A stretch of DNA of 64,000 nt from positions 248,001-312,000 of the forward strand of contig WGNF01000002.1 of NCBI GenBank assembly GCA_016124615.1, written 5' to 3'. The DNA comes from Paracoccaceae bacterium. Its GTDB lineage: Bacteria > Pseudomonadota > Alphaproteobacteria > Rhodobacterales > Rhodobacteraceae. A program made the translations under genes and the position numbers. How positions within the stretch are numbered: position 1 is the stretch's first letter; each line of letters starts with the position of its first letter. Below the pieces are notes generated by a model, which was not told the DNA's origin, did not search any database, and worked only from the letters and a program-made list of their open reading frames with translations. Shown piece by piece: positions 49,961 to 59,430 of the stretch.

Positions 49961-49992
49961 TAGGGCCAGAGCGAGGCCCGCTGTAAGGCCAG
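49961..49992 (-). promoter_or_regulatory. TauR-type direct repeats upstream of tpa
   Basis: On the minus strand CTGGCCTTA (49992-49984) and CTGGCCCTA (49969-49961) repeat with a 23-bp period, the same as before xsc. They lie about 70-100 bp before the tpa start. Confidence 0.55.
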
Positions 49993-50048
49993 TGTCCTGC
50001 CTTCCACCCCACCGCGCCGCCTGTTTTCCGGGCAGTTCCGCAACCGGA

Positions 50049-50081
50049 CTGGACCGGTTTCCACAGGGCCAACTGGACCTA
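50049..50081 (+). promoter_or_regulatory. TauR-type direct repeats upstream of tauA
   Basis: CTGGACCGG (50049-50057) and CTGGACCTA (50073-50081) repeat with a 24-bp period. A TAGTAT -10 is at 50105-50110, so the boxes end next to the -35, the usual place for an activator. Confidence 0.6.
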
Positions 50082-50153
50082 TACCCATGCGGATCAAGGC
50101 CGCATAGTATCGGCACAAGAAACTGAAAAACCGATCCAACAGGGAGACTGCGC

Positions 50154-51155
50154 ATGAAAAGGTCTAAGCTGACCGGGCTGCTTCTGGGAACCGCGCTGAT
50201 CGCGGGCGCGCAAGGCGCACTCGCCGAGGACCAGATCACCATCGCCTATTTCCTCGAATGGGCGATGCCGTTCGAATACGCCAAGGCGACCGGCGACATG
50301 GAAAAGGCGCTGGGCGTCAAGATCAACTGGCGCGCCTTCGACACCGGCACCGCGATGAGCGCCGCAATGGCCTCGGGCGACGTGCAACTGGCGATCAGCC
50401 AGGGCGTGCCGCCGTTCATCGTTGCCGCCTCGGCCGGGCAGGATCTGCAGGTGGTCGATGTGGCGGTAAGCTATTCCGGCAACGACAACTGCGTGGTGTC
50501 GGACAAGCTGGAAATCACCAAGGACAATGCCAAGGAACTGGCCGGCAAGAAGGTCGCGGTGCCGATCGGGACGGCGGCGCAATATGACTTCCTGAAACAG
50601 ATGGCGCATTTCGGGGTCGATACTTCGGGGATGCAGATCGTCGACATGGCACCACCGGATGGCGCCGCGGCGCTGGCGCAGGGCAACGTCGACATGGCCT
50701 GCGGCTTTGGCGGCGGCCTGCAGCGGATGGAAGAGCATGGCCACGTGCTGATGACCGGGGCGGAGAAGGACGCGATCGGGCTGCATGTCTACGACGTGAT
50801 CTCGGCGCCCGCGAAGTTCGTCGACGCGCAGCCGGAACTGGTGACGAAGTTCCTCAAGGTCATGCACGAGATGAACGACAAGTGGAACTCTGGCGATGCG
50901 GCCAAGGCCGAGATGCTGCCGGTGATCGCCAAGGATGCCGGCATGGATCTGGCGGCCGCGAAGTCGATGCTGGCGGGCTTCAGCTTTCCCAGCGTTGCCG
51001 ACGATCTGGGTCCGGTCTGGATGGGTGGCGGCGTGGCGGCCAACCTGAAGGACGTCGCCGATTTCTTCGTGAAGACCGGCAACGTGCCGAAGGCGCGCGA
51101 CAGCTACGACGACGCGGTGAACATCGGGCCGCTGAAGGCCGTTCAGGGCATGTGA
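50154..51155 (+). CDS. tauA: Taurine ABC transporter, substrate-binding protein
   Basis: This 333-residue periplasmic protein has a signal peptide (MKRSKLTGLLLGTALIAGAQGALA) and the SsuA/TauA-type fold (ITIAYFLEWAMPFEYAKATGDMEKALG). It delivers taurine to TauBC. AGGGAGA lies before the ATG. It begins a tauABC operon, divergent from tpa. Confidence 0.9.
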   Translation: MKRSKLTGLLLGTALIAGAQGALAEDQITIAYFLEWAMPFEYAKATGDMEKALGVKINWRAFDTGTAMSAAMASGDVQLAISQGVPPFIVAASAGQDLQVVDVAVSYSGNDNCVVSDKLEITKDNAKELAGKKVAVPIGTAAQYDFLKQMAHFGVDTSGMQIVDMAPPDGAAALAQGNVDMACGFGGGLQRMEEHGHVLMTGAEKDAIGLHVYDVISAPAKFVDAQPELVTKFLKVMHEMNDKWNSGDAAKAEMLPVIAKDAGMDLAAAKSMLAGFSFPSVADDLGPVWMGGGVAANLKDVADFFVKTGNVPKARDSYDDAVNIGPLKAVQGM

Positions 51156-51214
51156 TCCTGCCGTCCGGGCGGCGCGTCGGCTGCCGCCCGGAACTTTTCG
51201 GCCAAGGAGGAACC

Positions 51215-52021
51215 ATGTCCGGCCTGTCCATCCAGAACATTTCGATGCGGTTCGACCTGCCCAACGGGGTTTCGGTGCAGGCGCTGCAGGACGTGTCGAT
51301 CGACCTCAAGCAGGGCGAGCTTTTGTCGGTGCTGGGGCCCTCGGGCTGCGGCAAGACCACGCTGTTGAACATCCTCGCCGGGTTTCTGGCGCCGACCGCG
51401 GGGCAGGTGACGCTGGACGGCAAGGCGGTGCGGGGGCCGGGGCCGGAACGCGGCATGGTGTTCCAGCAAGGCGCGCTGTTCGAGTGGATGAACGTGCGCC
51501 AGAACGTGGATTTCGGGCCGCGGATGAAGGGGATGCCGCGGGCGGAACGCGACCGGATCACCGATCATCTGCTGGAAACGGTGGGCCTGCACGACTTCAA
51601 GGAAAAGGCGGTCTACGAGCTTTCGGGCGGGATGCAGCAGCGGGTGGCGCTGGCGCGGTGCCTGGCGAACGACCCCGAGGTGATCCTGATGGACGAACCG
51701 CTGGGCGCGCTCGATGCGCTGACGCGCGAGAAGATGCAGGGACTGGTGCTGAAGCTGTGGAAAGAGACCGGCAAGACGGTGATCCTGATCACCCACTCGG
51801 TCGAAGAGGCGCTGTTGCTGGGCGAACGGCTGGTGGTGATGGCGCCGCGGCCGGGGCGCATCTTCAAGGAATACCGGCTGCCCTTCGCCGAGCGCGGCGT
51901 GGGCGCCGACCTGCGGGTGGTGAAGAAATCCGAAGGCTTCGCCGACATGCGTGAGGAGATTTTGTCGATGATCTGGGGCATGGAGGAAGAGATCATGGGC
52001 CGGACGGAGGCGGTTTCGTGA
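51215..52021 (+). CDS. tauB: Taurine ABC transporter, ATP-binding protein
   Basis: This 268-residue ATPase has Walker A GPSGCGKTT, the signature LSGGMQQR and Walker B VILMDEPLGALD. It drives uptake of taurine. AAGGAGG lies before the ATG at MSGLSIQ; the upstream frame is open but does not match the family. The stop overlaps the GTG of tauC (GTGA). Confidence 0.93.
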   Translation: MSGLSIQNISMRFDLPNGVSVQALQDVSIDLKQGELLSVLGPSGCGKTTLLNILAGFLAPTAGQVTLDGKAVRGPGPERGMVFQQGALFEWMNVRQNVDFGPRMKGMPRAERDRITDHLLETVGLHDFKEKAVYELSGGMQQRVALARCLANDPEVILMDEPLGALDALTREKMQGLVLKLWKETGKTVILITHSVEEALLLGERLVVMAPRPGRIFKEYRLPFAERGVGADLRVVKKSEGFADMREEILSMIWGMEEEIMGRTEAVS

Positions 52022-53262
52022 TCGTCCTGCTGCTCTATGCCGTGCTGTTCGTGCTGGCCTTCGTCGTGGTGCGGTTCATCCGGCACCGCACCGTGCGCCA
52101 CGATCTGACCAGCCTGAAGACGGTGACCTTCGGCGATGAAAGCGCCGTGGTGCCGGATCGGGCGGCCTCGGTGATCTCTGTCCTGTCGGTGTTCCTGATC
52201 TGGGGCGCCTTCACCGGCTCGCATTGGGTGCCGCTGCATGTGCCGGGGCCCTATGTCGGCCCGGTTTCGTTCAATTACACGATGAAGGATGCCAGCGGCG
52301 CCACGGCCGAGGGGCGGGTGGATGTGACGGTCTACCCGGTCGGGCAAGAGCCGAAGCTGCCCGCGCCCGCGCCCGCCGCCGGTTTCGCGCCCAACATCGT
52401 GGCCGATGTGGCGGCCTGGCGGACGGTGCTGATCCGCAACAAGGCGCCCGAGGGCGCACAGGTGGTGGCGATCGACGGCAAGCCCGTGACGGTCGACAAA
52501 CCGTTGCGGGTGGCGCATGGCAGCGTCACGCTGACCTCGCATGGCTCGTTCAACTTCTACCCCGATGCGGGCATGCAGATGGAGCCGATCTGGCTGCCCT
52601 CGCCCGAGGCCGTGGTGGCCCGGTTCTTCAACGTCGCGGCGAACGGGTTTCAGAATGTCTCGCTTTGGGATCACGTTTCGGCCTCGCTGATGCGGGTGCT
52701 GGTGGGCTTTGCGCTGGGCTCGGTCGTCGGCATCCCGCTGGGCTATGCGATGGGGCTGTCGGGCTGGGTGCGCGGCTGGTTCGACCCGATCGTGGAGTTC
52801 ATGCGACCGGTGCCGCCCTTGGCGTTGATCCCGCTGGTCATCATCTGGTTCGGCATCTGGGAAACGGGCAAGATCGTGCTGCTGTTCCTTGCCGCGCTCT
52901 GGATCATGGTGATCGCGGCGCGGGCCGGGGTGTCGGGAGTGCGCATCTCCAAGATCCACGCCGCCTATTCGCTGGGCGCCTCGAAATGGCAGATCCTGCG
53001 GCATGTGATCATCCCGAACTCGCTGCCGGACCTCTTCACCGGGGCGCGGGTGGCGATGGGGGTGTGCTGGGGCACCGTGGTGGCGGCAGAACTGGTCGCG
53101 GCGCAGAAGGGCGCGGGCATGATGATCATCGTCGCGTCGAAGTTCCAGCTGACCGACCTTGTGGTGATGGGGATCATCCTGATCGGCATCATCGGCTATG
53201 GCATCGACATCCTGATGCGGATGGCCGAGCGGGTGCTGGTGCCGTGGAAAGGCCGCGGTTGA
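52018..53262 (+). CDS. tauC: Taurine ABC transporter permease with inserted periplasmic-side domain
   Basis: This 414-residue permease is much longer than E. coli TauC (about 275). The C-terminal 225 residues hold the usual binding-protein-dependent permease domain, with the EAA-like segment near [27 protein letters not shown]. The N terminus has one helix (3-20), a basic cytoplasmic loop and a second helix (about 48-66). Then about 115 residues (70-190) of mainly polar beta-like sequence are placed before [12 protein letters not shown], which in short TauC follows the first helix almost at once. The insert is predicted outside the membrane and might contact TauA. Confidence 0.9.
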   Translation: MIVLLLYAVLFVLAFVVVRFIRHRTVRHDLTSLKTVTFGDESAVVPDRAASVISVLSVFLIWGAFTGSHWVPLHVPGPYVGPVSFNYTMKDASGATAEGRVDVTVYPVGQEPKLPAPAPAAGFAPNIVADVAAWRTVLIRNKAPEGAQVVAIDGKPVTVDKPLRVAHGSVTLTSHGSFNFYPDAGMQMEPIWLPSPEAVVARFFNVAANGFQNVSLWDHVSASLMRVLVGFALGSVVGIPLGYAMGLSGWVRGWFDPIVEFMRPVPPLALIPLVIIWFGIWETGKIVLLFLAALWIMVIAARAGVSGVRISKIHAAYSLGASKWQILRHVIIPNSLPDLFTGARVAMGVCWGTVVAAELVAAQKGAGMMIIVASKFQLTDLVVMGIILIGIIGYGIDILMRMAERVLVPWKGRG

Positions 53263-53320
53263 GGCTTGGCGGGCGCCGGGCGGGGGGGTAAGGTCACCCT
53301 CCCCTGACGTGAGGCCGAGA

Positions 53321-55612
53321 ATGACCCAAGACCCCGCCCGCCGCATTCCGCAGATCATCGCCGCCGAAATCGGCGCCCGGCCCGAACAGGTTCTGGCGGC
53401 GGTAGAGCTGCTGGATGGTGGCGCCACGGTGCCCTTCGTCGCGCGCTATCGCAAGGAAGTGACCGGGGGGCTGGACGATACCCAGTTGCGCAATCTGGCC
53501 GAACGGCTGGCCTATCTGCGCGAGCTGGAGGCGCGGCGGGCGGTGATCCTGGGTTCCATCCGCGATCAGGGCAAGCTGACCGATGCGCTGGCGGCGCAGG
53601 TGGCAGGTGCGGTGACGAAGGCGGAGCTGGAGGATATCTACCTGCCCTACAAGCCCAAGCGGCGGACGCGGGCGATGATCGCGCGGGAAAACGGGCTGGG
53701 CCCGCTGGCCGAGGCGCTGCTGGCCGACCGGTCGCTGGTGCCGACGACGGTGGCGGCCGGCTATGTGACCGAGGCGGTGCCCGATGTGAAGGCGGCGCTG
53801 GAAGGCGCGCGCGACATCGTGGCCGAGGGGCTGGCCGAGGATGCGGGCCTTTTGGGCCGGTTGCGCGGGCATATGCGCAAGGTGGCGCGGCTGGCAGCGC
53901 GGGGCATCGAGGGGAAAGAGGCCGAGGGCGCCAAGTTTCGAGACTATTTCAGCCATTCCGAGCCCTTTTTCACCGTGCCCAGCCACCGCGCGCTGGCCAT
54001 GTTGCGCGGCCGGAACGAGGGGTTCCTGACCGTCGATCTGGAGATCGAGCCAGAGGCGGCGCCGGGGCAAAGCGAGGCCGAACGGCTGGTGCGCGGTGCG
54101 CTGAAGGTGGCGGGCAAGGCGCCGGGCGATCTGTGGCTGGCCGAGGTGGCGGGCTGGACCTGGCGGGTAAAGCTGCGGCTTTCCCTGACGCTGGACCTGA
54201 TGGCCGAGATGCGCGAGGCGGCCGAGGCCGAGGCGATCCGCGTCTTTGCACGCAACCTGAAGGATCTGCTGCTGGCGGCGCCCGCGGGCGGCAAGGCCAC
54301 GATGGGGCTGGACCCCGGCATCCGCACCGGCGTGAAGGTGGCGGTGGTGGATGGCACCGGCAAGCTGGTGGCGACATCCACCGTCTATCCGTTCCAGCCG
54401 AAGAACGATCTGCGCGGCGCAATGGCCGAGGTGGCGCGGCTGATCCGCCTGCACAGGGTCGAATTGGTCGCCATCGGCAACGGCACGGCGAGCCGTGAGA
54501 CCGAGAGGATGGTCGCCGATGTGCTGGAGGCGCTGCCCGCGCCGAAGCCCGCCAAGGTGGTGGTGTCCGAGGCGGGCGCCTCGGTCTATTCCGCCTCGGA
54601 ACTGGCGGCGCAGGAGTTTCCGGAACTGGACGTGTCGCTGCGCGGCGCGGTCAGCATTGCGCGGCGGTTGCAGGACCCGCTGGCGGAACTGGTGAAGATC
54701 GAGCCGAAGGCGATCGGCGTGGGCCAGTATCAGCATGACGTGGACCAGCACCACCTTGGCCGCAGCCTTGAGGCGGTGGTGGAGGATGCGGTGAACGCGG
54801 TGGGGGTGGACGTGAACACCGCCTCGGCCCCGCTGCTGGCGCGGGTGTCGGGGGTAGGGCCGTCGCTGGCCGGGGCGATCGTGGCGCACCGCGATGCCAA
54901 CGGGCCTTTTGCCACCCGGCGCGAGTTGCTGAAGGTGGCGCGACTTGGCCCGCGGGCGTTCGAGCAATGCGCCGGGTTCTTGCGGATTCCGGCTGGCACA
55001 GAGCCTCTGGATGCCTCATCCGTGCACCCCGAGGCCTACGATCTGGCGCGGCGCATCGTGAAGGCCTGCGGGCGCGATCTGCGTGCGGTGATGGCGGAAC
55101 CCGCCAAGCTGCGCGCGCTGGACCCGGCGGCCTTTGCCGATGACCGGTTCGGGCTGCCGACGGTGAAGGATATTCTGGCGGAACTGGAGAAACCCGGCCG
55201 CGACCCGCGCCCGAGTTTCCGCACCGCCAGCTTTGCCGAGGGGGTGGACCAGATCGGCGACCTGAAGCCGGGGATGCTGCTGGAAGGCACGGTGACCAAC
55301 GTCGCGGCTTTCGGGGCGTTTGTGGATGTTGGTGTGCATCAGGACGGGTTGGTGCATGTCAGTCAGCTGGCCGACCGCTTCGTGAAAGACCCGCATGAGG
55401 TGGTGAAGGCGGGCGACGTGGTGAAGGTGCGCGTGGTCGAGGTGGACGTGGCCCGCAAGCGCATCGGCCTGACCATGCGCAAGGACGGCGCCGCCCCGCC
55501 GCCGCGCGATCCGAAGGGGCCGCCGGTCAGGGCGCCCCGCGCGCCCGAACCGAAGGCGCCCGAAACCGGTGGCTTCGGCGCCGCGCTGCGCGATGCGATG
55601 ACCCGGCGCTGA
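53321..55612 (+). CDS. tex: RNA-binding transcriptional accessory protein Tex
   Basis: This 763-residue protein has the Tex layout: N-terminal helical region, YqgF-like RNase H fold ([18 protein letters not shown] near 330), helix-hairpin-helix motifs and a C-terminal S1 domain ([30 protein letters not shown] at about 650-680). Tex binds nucleic acids and affects transcription and toxin expression in several bacteria. A Pro/Arg-rich tail ends the protein. GTG at 53309 is another in-frame start that adds four residues. Confidence 0.95.
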   Translation: MTQDPARRIPQIIAAEIGARPEQVLAAVELLDGGATVPFVARYRKEVTGGLDDTQLRNLAERLAYLRELEARRAVILGSIRDQGKLTDALAAQVAGAVTKAELEDIYLPYKPKRRTRAMIARENGLGPLAEALLADRSLVPTTVAAGYVTEAVPDVKAALEGARDIVAEGLAEDAGLLGRLRGHMRKVARLAARGIEGKEAEGAKFRDYFSHSEPFFTVPSHRALAMLRGRNEGFLTVDLEIEPEAAPGQSEAERLVRGALKVAGKAPGDLWLAEVAGWTWRVKLRLSLTLDLMAEMREAAEAEAIRVFARNLKDLLLAAPAGGKATMGLDPGIRTGVKVAVVDGTGKLVATSTVYPFQPKNDLRGAMAEVARLIRLHRVELVAIGNGTASRETERMVADVLEALPAPKPAKVVVSEAGASVYSASELAAQEFPELDVSLRGAVSIARRLQDPLAELVKIEPKAIGVGQYQHDVDQHHLGRSLEAVVEDAVNAVGVDVNTASAPLLARVSGVGPSLAGAIVAHRDANGPFATRRELLKVARLGPRAFEQCAGFLRIPAGTEPLDASSVHPEAYDLARRIVKACGRDLRAVMAEPAKLRALDPAAFADDRFGLPTVKDILAELEKPGRDPRPSFRTASFAEGVDQIGDLKPGMLLEGTVTNVAAFGAFVDVGVHQDGLVHVSQLADRFVKDPHEVVKAGDVVKVRVVEVDVARKRIGLTMRKDGAAPPPRDPKGPPVRAPRAPEPKAPETGGFGAALRDAMTRR

Positions 55613-55640
55613 GGCGAAAAAACCCGGACAATTCGAGAGG

Positions 55641-55655
55641 TTAAGCGCCCGTTCA
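55641..55655 (+). promoter_or_regulatory. CtrA-like half-site pair upstream of motB
   Basis: TTAA-N7-TTCA at 55641-55655 matches the CtrA consensus TTAA-N7-TTAA with one mismatch. It lies 47 bp before the motB start at 55702. Fla2-type flagellar genes in Rhodobacterales are under CtrA. Confidence 0.4.
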
Positions 55656-55701
55656 CCGCACCGGCCTATACCGGAGCGTGGGTAAGGGAATGGGTGGTGT
55701 G

Positions 55702-56571
55702 ATGGCCGGGCAAGGGAATGCCGCGCCAGTCATCATCAAACGGAAGAAAATCGTCGTCGAGGGCGGGCACCACGGTGGGGCGTGGAAGGTCGCCTATGCC
55801 GATTTCGTCACGGCGATGATGACGTTCTTCCTGCTGATGTGGCTGCTGAACGCGACGACCGAGAAACAGCGCAAGGGGATCGCGGACTATTTCAGCCCGA
55901 ACATCCCGATCAACCGCGTCTCGGGCGGTGGCGATGGCGCCTTTGGCGGCGACAGCGTGTTTTCCGAAACAGTGCTGGCGCAGAACGGCACCGGCGCCTC
56001 CAGCGTGCGGGCCACGGCGGATCATCAGGCCAGCGGGCTGACCGGCGTCGACCCCGGCCCGGCACAGCGAAGCGTCTCTGATACAGCCAAAGCCGCAGAA
56101 GCGGCGGACCCGATGAAGAAGATCGAGGCCACCCTGCTGGGCCGCGGCGGCGAGACCAACGAGACCCGCGACGCGATGCATCACATCGTCACCCGTGTCA
56201 CCGACGAGGGGTTGATCGTGGAAATCTTCGACCTCGACGGCGCGCCGCTGTTTGTCGGCGACACGTCCACCCCGGCGCCGATCACGCAGGAACTTGCCGG
56301 GATGATGGCCGATGTGTTTCGCGTGGTGACCAATCCGGTCGCCGTCAACGGCCATGTGCGCAGCTATCCGGTGGTCTTGCGCAACAATCCGGCGTGGGAT
56401 CTGTCCACCGCGCGGGCGCAAGCGATGCGCGATCTTTTGCAATCGGCCGGGCTGGACCGGCTGCGGGTCAGGCGTGTCAGCGGCTTTGCCGATCGCGCGC
56501 CCGCCGTGACGAACCCCACGGCGCCGCGCAACAACCGGATCGAGGTGATCCTGCTGCGCGACGGCAAATAG
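55702..56571 (+). CDS. motB: Flagellar motor protein MotB
   Basis: This 289-residue stator subunit has a single helix near the N terminus (AYADFVTAMMTFFLLMWLL at about residues 31-50) with the proton-binding Asp, and a C-terminal OmpA-like peptidoglycan-binding domain with SAGLDRLRVRRVSGFADRAP. It anchors the stator to the wall. I chose the ATG at MAGQGNAAP because it starts the conserved region; GTG at 55678 and ATG at 55690 are alternatives. No motA is in this window. Confidence 0.93.
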   Translation: MAGQGNAAPVIIKRKKIVVEGGHHGGAWKVAYADFVTAMMTFFLLMWLLNATTEKQRKGIADYFSPNIPINRVSGGGDGAFGGDSVFSETVLAQNGTGASSVRATADHQASGLTGVDPGPAQRSVSDTAKAAEAADPMKKIEATLLGRGGETNETRDAMHHIVTRVTDEGLIVEIFDLDGAPLFVGDTSTPAPITQELAGMMADVFRVVTNPVAVNGHVRSYPVVLRNNPAWDLSTARAQAMRDLLQSAGLDRLRVRRVSGFADRAPAVTNPTAPRNNRIEVILLRDGK

Positions 56572-56583
56572 GGTCGCAGGCCG

Positions 56584-56598
56584 TTAGGCTGTTCTTAA
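56584..56598 (+). promoter_or_regulatory. CtrA-like half-site pair upstream of flgE
   Basis: TTAG-N7-TTAA at 56584-56598 fits TTAA-N7-TTAA with one mismatch and lies 58 bp before the flgE start. It forms a pair in style with the site before motB. Confidence 0.4.
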
Positions 56599-56655
56599 AG
56601 GCGCGCTGCCAAGGTGGCACCGACCGCGAGTCGTTGCATCAGAAGGGCACCGCCG

Positions 56656-57963
56656 ATGACCATTTCCTCCTCTCTCAATGCCGGTGTGGCCGGGCTGAAC
56701 GTCAATGCCTCACGCCTGGCCTCGATCTCGGATAACATCGCGAATTCGGGCACCTATGGCTACAAACGGTCGGTGACGGATTTCGAGTCGCTGGTGACCA
56801 ATGGTGCCTCTGACAGCGGAATCTACTCGGCGGGCGGGGTGCGGGCGGTCACGACGCGGCTGGTCGGGCAGACCGGGGCGCTGGTCACCACCTCGAACGC
56901 GCTCGACATCGCGGTGAATGGCCGCGGGATGCTGCCGGTGACCTCGGCCGCCGCGGTGGCCAGTGGCGCCGCGGCGCTGCCGATGATGATGACCACGACC
57001 GGGTCCTTCCATCCCAACAGTGCCGGGGTGCTGGAAACCAGTTCCGGGCTGGTGCTGCTGGGCTGGCCCGCCAATGCCGACGGCAGCATTCCGGCGATGC
57101 CGCGCGACACGATGACGGGGTTGCAGCCGGTCGTGATCAACGCGAACCAGACCGCCAGCGATCCGACCACCAAGGTCACACTGGGCGTCAACCTGCCCGC
57201 GAGCGAAACCACGGCGGGGGCGGATGGCAGTACGCAGCCGCTGTCGGTCGAATATTTCGGCAATCTCGGCGAGTCCGAGACGTTGGGGGTCACGTTCACG
57301 CCGACGGTGCCTGCCAGCGGGTCGTCGAACGAATGGACGATGACGGTGACCGACTCGGCGCAAGGCGGCGCCACCATCGGGCAATATGATCTGGTGTTCG
57401 ACGGCACACGCGGCAGCGGTGGCACGCTCGCCTCGGTCAGCACGCTGTCGGGCGGTACCTATGACGCCAGCACCGGGGTGATCGGGCTGACGGTAGCGGG
57501 CGGGCCGATCGCGATGACGATCGGAAAGCCGGGGGATAGCTCGGGGCTGACGCAGCTTTCCAGCACCTTCGCGCCGACCTCGATCACCAAGGACGGCTCG
57601 CCGGTCGGCAACCTGACCTCGACGACGATCGACCAGAACGGTTTCATCACCGCGACCTACGATACCGGCTTCACCCGCGTGATCTATCAGGTGCCGCTGG
57701 TCGACGTGCCCAACCCGGACGGGCTGACCACGCTGGACAATCAGGCCTATCAGGTGTCACCGGCCAGCGGTTCATTCTTTCTCTGGGATGCCGGGAAGGG
57801 CCCGACGGGAACCGTTGCGGGCTATGCCCTCGAAGGCTCGACGACCGATATCGCGGGCGAGTTGACCAACCTGATCCAGACCCAGCGGGCCTATTCCTCG
57901 AACGCGAAGGTCATTCAGACAGTCGATCAAATGCTGCAAGAGACCACGAACATGAAGCAGTGA
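56656..57963 (+). CDS. flgE: Flagellar hook protein FlgE
   Basis: This 435-residue hook subunit has the N-terminal rod/hook signature SLNAGVAGLNVNASRLASISDNIANSGTYGYKRSVTDFES and the C-terminal counterpart LTNLIQTQRAYSSNAKVIQTVDQMLQETTNMK. The middle is the variable Ser/Thr/Gly-rich exposed part. The start at MTISSSLNAG follows AGAAGGG. It begins a flgE-K-L-I operon. Confidence 0.93.
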   Translation: MTISSSLNAGVAGLNVNASRLASISDNIANSGTYGYKRSVTDFESLVTNGASDSGIYSAGGVRAVTTRLVGQTGALVTTSNALDIAVNGRGMLPVTSAAAVASGAAALPMMMTTTGSFHPNSAGVLETSSGLVLLGWPANADGSIPAMPRDTMTGLQPVVINANQTASDPTTKVTLGVNLPASETTAGADGSTQPLSVEYFGNLGESETLGVTFTPTVPASGSSNEWTMTVTDSAQGGATIGQYDLVFDGTRGSGGTLASVSTLSGGTYDASTGVIGLTVAGGPIAMTIGKPGDSSGLTQLSSTFAPTSITKDGSPVGNLTSTTIDQNGFITATYDTGFTRVIYQVPLVDVPNPDGLTTLDNQAYQVSPASGSFFLWDAGKGPTGTVAGYALEGSTTDIAGELTNLIQTQRAYSSNAKVIQTVDQMLQETTNMKQ

Positions 57964-57982
57964 CCAGAAGGGGAGTGTGAGC

Positions 57983-59428
57983 ATGAGCCTGTCAAGTGCC
58001 ATGTCGAACGCGCTTTCGGGCCTGACCGCCACGGCGCGCATGGTCGACGTGATCTCGTCCAACATCGCCAACGTCCAGACGCCGGGCTACGGGCCGCGCC
58101 AGCTCGATCTGGGCGCAAATGCCACCGGCGGCGGTGTCAGCGCGCTTGGCGTCAGCCGGGCTTCCGATCTTGCGCTGCTCAACGACCAGCGCGCCGCGAC
58201 CGCCGAAACCGCGGGAACCACGCTGGTGTCGGATTTCTACAGCCAGCTTGAAACGACGATCGGGCTTCCCGGCGATACCGGGTCGCTGGGCGATGCCGTT
58301 TCCGGGTTCGATTCCGCGCTGATCCAGGCCGCGGCGGCGCCCGACCAGTCGGCCGGGCTTTCGGCGGTGCTGGACGCGGCGAAATCGCTGGCCGGGCAGA
58401 TCAACACCATCTCGGGCCAGATCGCCACGGCCCGGACCGGTGTCGATGCCGCCATCGCGACCGGCGTTGACCGGGTCAACACGGCGCTGGTGCAGACGGC
58501 AGACCTGAACGCCCGCATCCGCGCGCAGACGGTGGCCGGACAGGACGCATCTGCCCTGATCGACCAGCGTCAGGCGGTGCTCGATCAGGTGGCGGATGTG
58601 CTGCCGCTGACGCAGGTGGCGCGCGCCGACGGCACCATCGCGGTCTTCACCACCGGGGGGGCGGCGCTGCTCGACGGTGGCGCCCCGGCAACGCTCGGCT
58701 TCACGCGCGCGCGCCAGATCACGGCTGATATGACGGTTGCGTCGGGGGCCCTGTCCAGCCTGACGTTGAACGGTCTTGCGGTACCAACGAATGGGGCGAT
58801 GCTTGGCAACGGCGCGCTGGCCGCCAACTTCCAGATCCGTGACAGCCTGGCCCCGGCGGCGCAGAGCCAGATCGACGCGCTTGCCCGCGATCTGGCCGAT
58901 CGCTTCGCCTCGACCAGCGTGGACCCGACCTTGGGGGCCACCGCGGCCGGTCTTTTCACCGACGCAGGCGCCCCCGTCACCGCCGCGAATGAAACGGGGC
59001 TTGCCACCCGCCTCGCCGTCAATTCCGGAGTCGACCCGTCGCAGGGTGGCGCGCTCTGGCATCTGCGCGACGGCCTCGGGGCGACCACGGCGGGTGAGGT
59101 TGGAAACGGGACGATCCTCACCGCGATGCAGGATGCCCTGAACGCGCTGCAGTCACCGGCCTCCGGCGCGGTTGCGACCGGGTCCGTGGATACGGCCGGG
59201 CTTGGCAGCCAGGTTCTGAGCATGGTCAGCACGGCCCGGCTGTCGGCGCAGAACGCGGCCAGCTATGCCGCGGCGCGGTCCTCGGCGCTGACCACGCAGG
59301 CGCTGCAAGGCGGCGTCGACACCGATCAGCAATTGCAGCAACTGCTGGTGGTCGAAAAGGCCTATGCCGCGAATGCCAAGGTGATCCAGACCGCCGACAC
59401 CATGCTGCAATCCCTTCTGGAGGTCTGA
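57983..59428 (+). CDS. flgK: Flagellar hook-associated protein 1, FlgK
   Basis: This 481-residue junction protein lies between hook and filament. The N terminus SLSSAMSNALSGLTATARMVDVISSNIANVQTPGYGPRQ and the C terminus LQQLLVVEKAYAANAKVIQTADTMLQSLLEV match FlgK. GAAGGGGAG precedes the ATG; a GTG two codons earlier is another option. It follows flgE by 19 nt. Confidence 0.93.
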   Translation: MSLSSAMSNALSGLTATARMVDVISSNIANVQTPGYGPRQLDLGANATGGGVSALGVSRASDLALLNDQRAATAETAGTTLVSDFYSQLETTIGLPGDTGSLGDAVSGFDSALIQAAAAPDQSAGLSAVLDAAKSLAGQINTISGQIATARTGVDAAIATGVDRVNTALVQTADLNARIRAQTVAGQDASALIDQRQAVLDQVADVLPLTQVARADGTIAVFTTGGAALLDGGAPATLGFTRARQITADMTVASGALSSLTLNGLAVPTNGAMLGNGALAANFQIRDSLAPAAQSQIDALARDLADRFASTSVDPTLGATAAGLFTDAGAPVTAANETGLATRLAVNSGVDPSQGGALWHLRDGLGATTAGEVGNGTILTAMQDALNALQSPASGAVATGSVDTAGLGSQVLSMVSTARLSAQNAASYAAARSSALTTQALQGGVDTDQQLQQLLVVEKAYAANAKVIQTADTMLQSLLEV

Positions 59429-59430
59429 CC

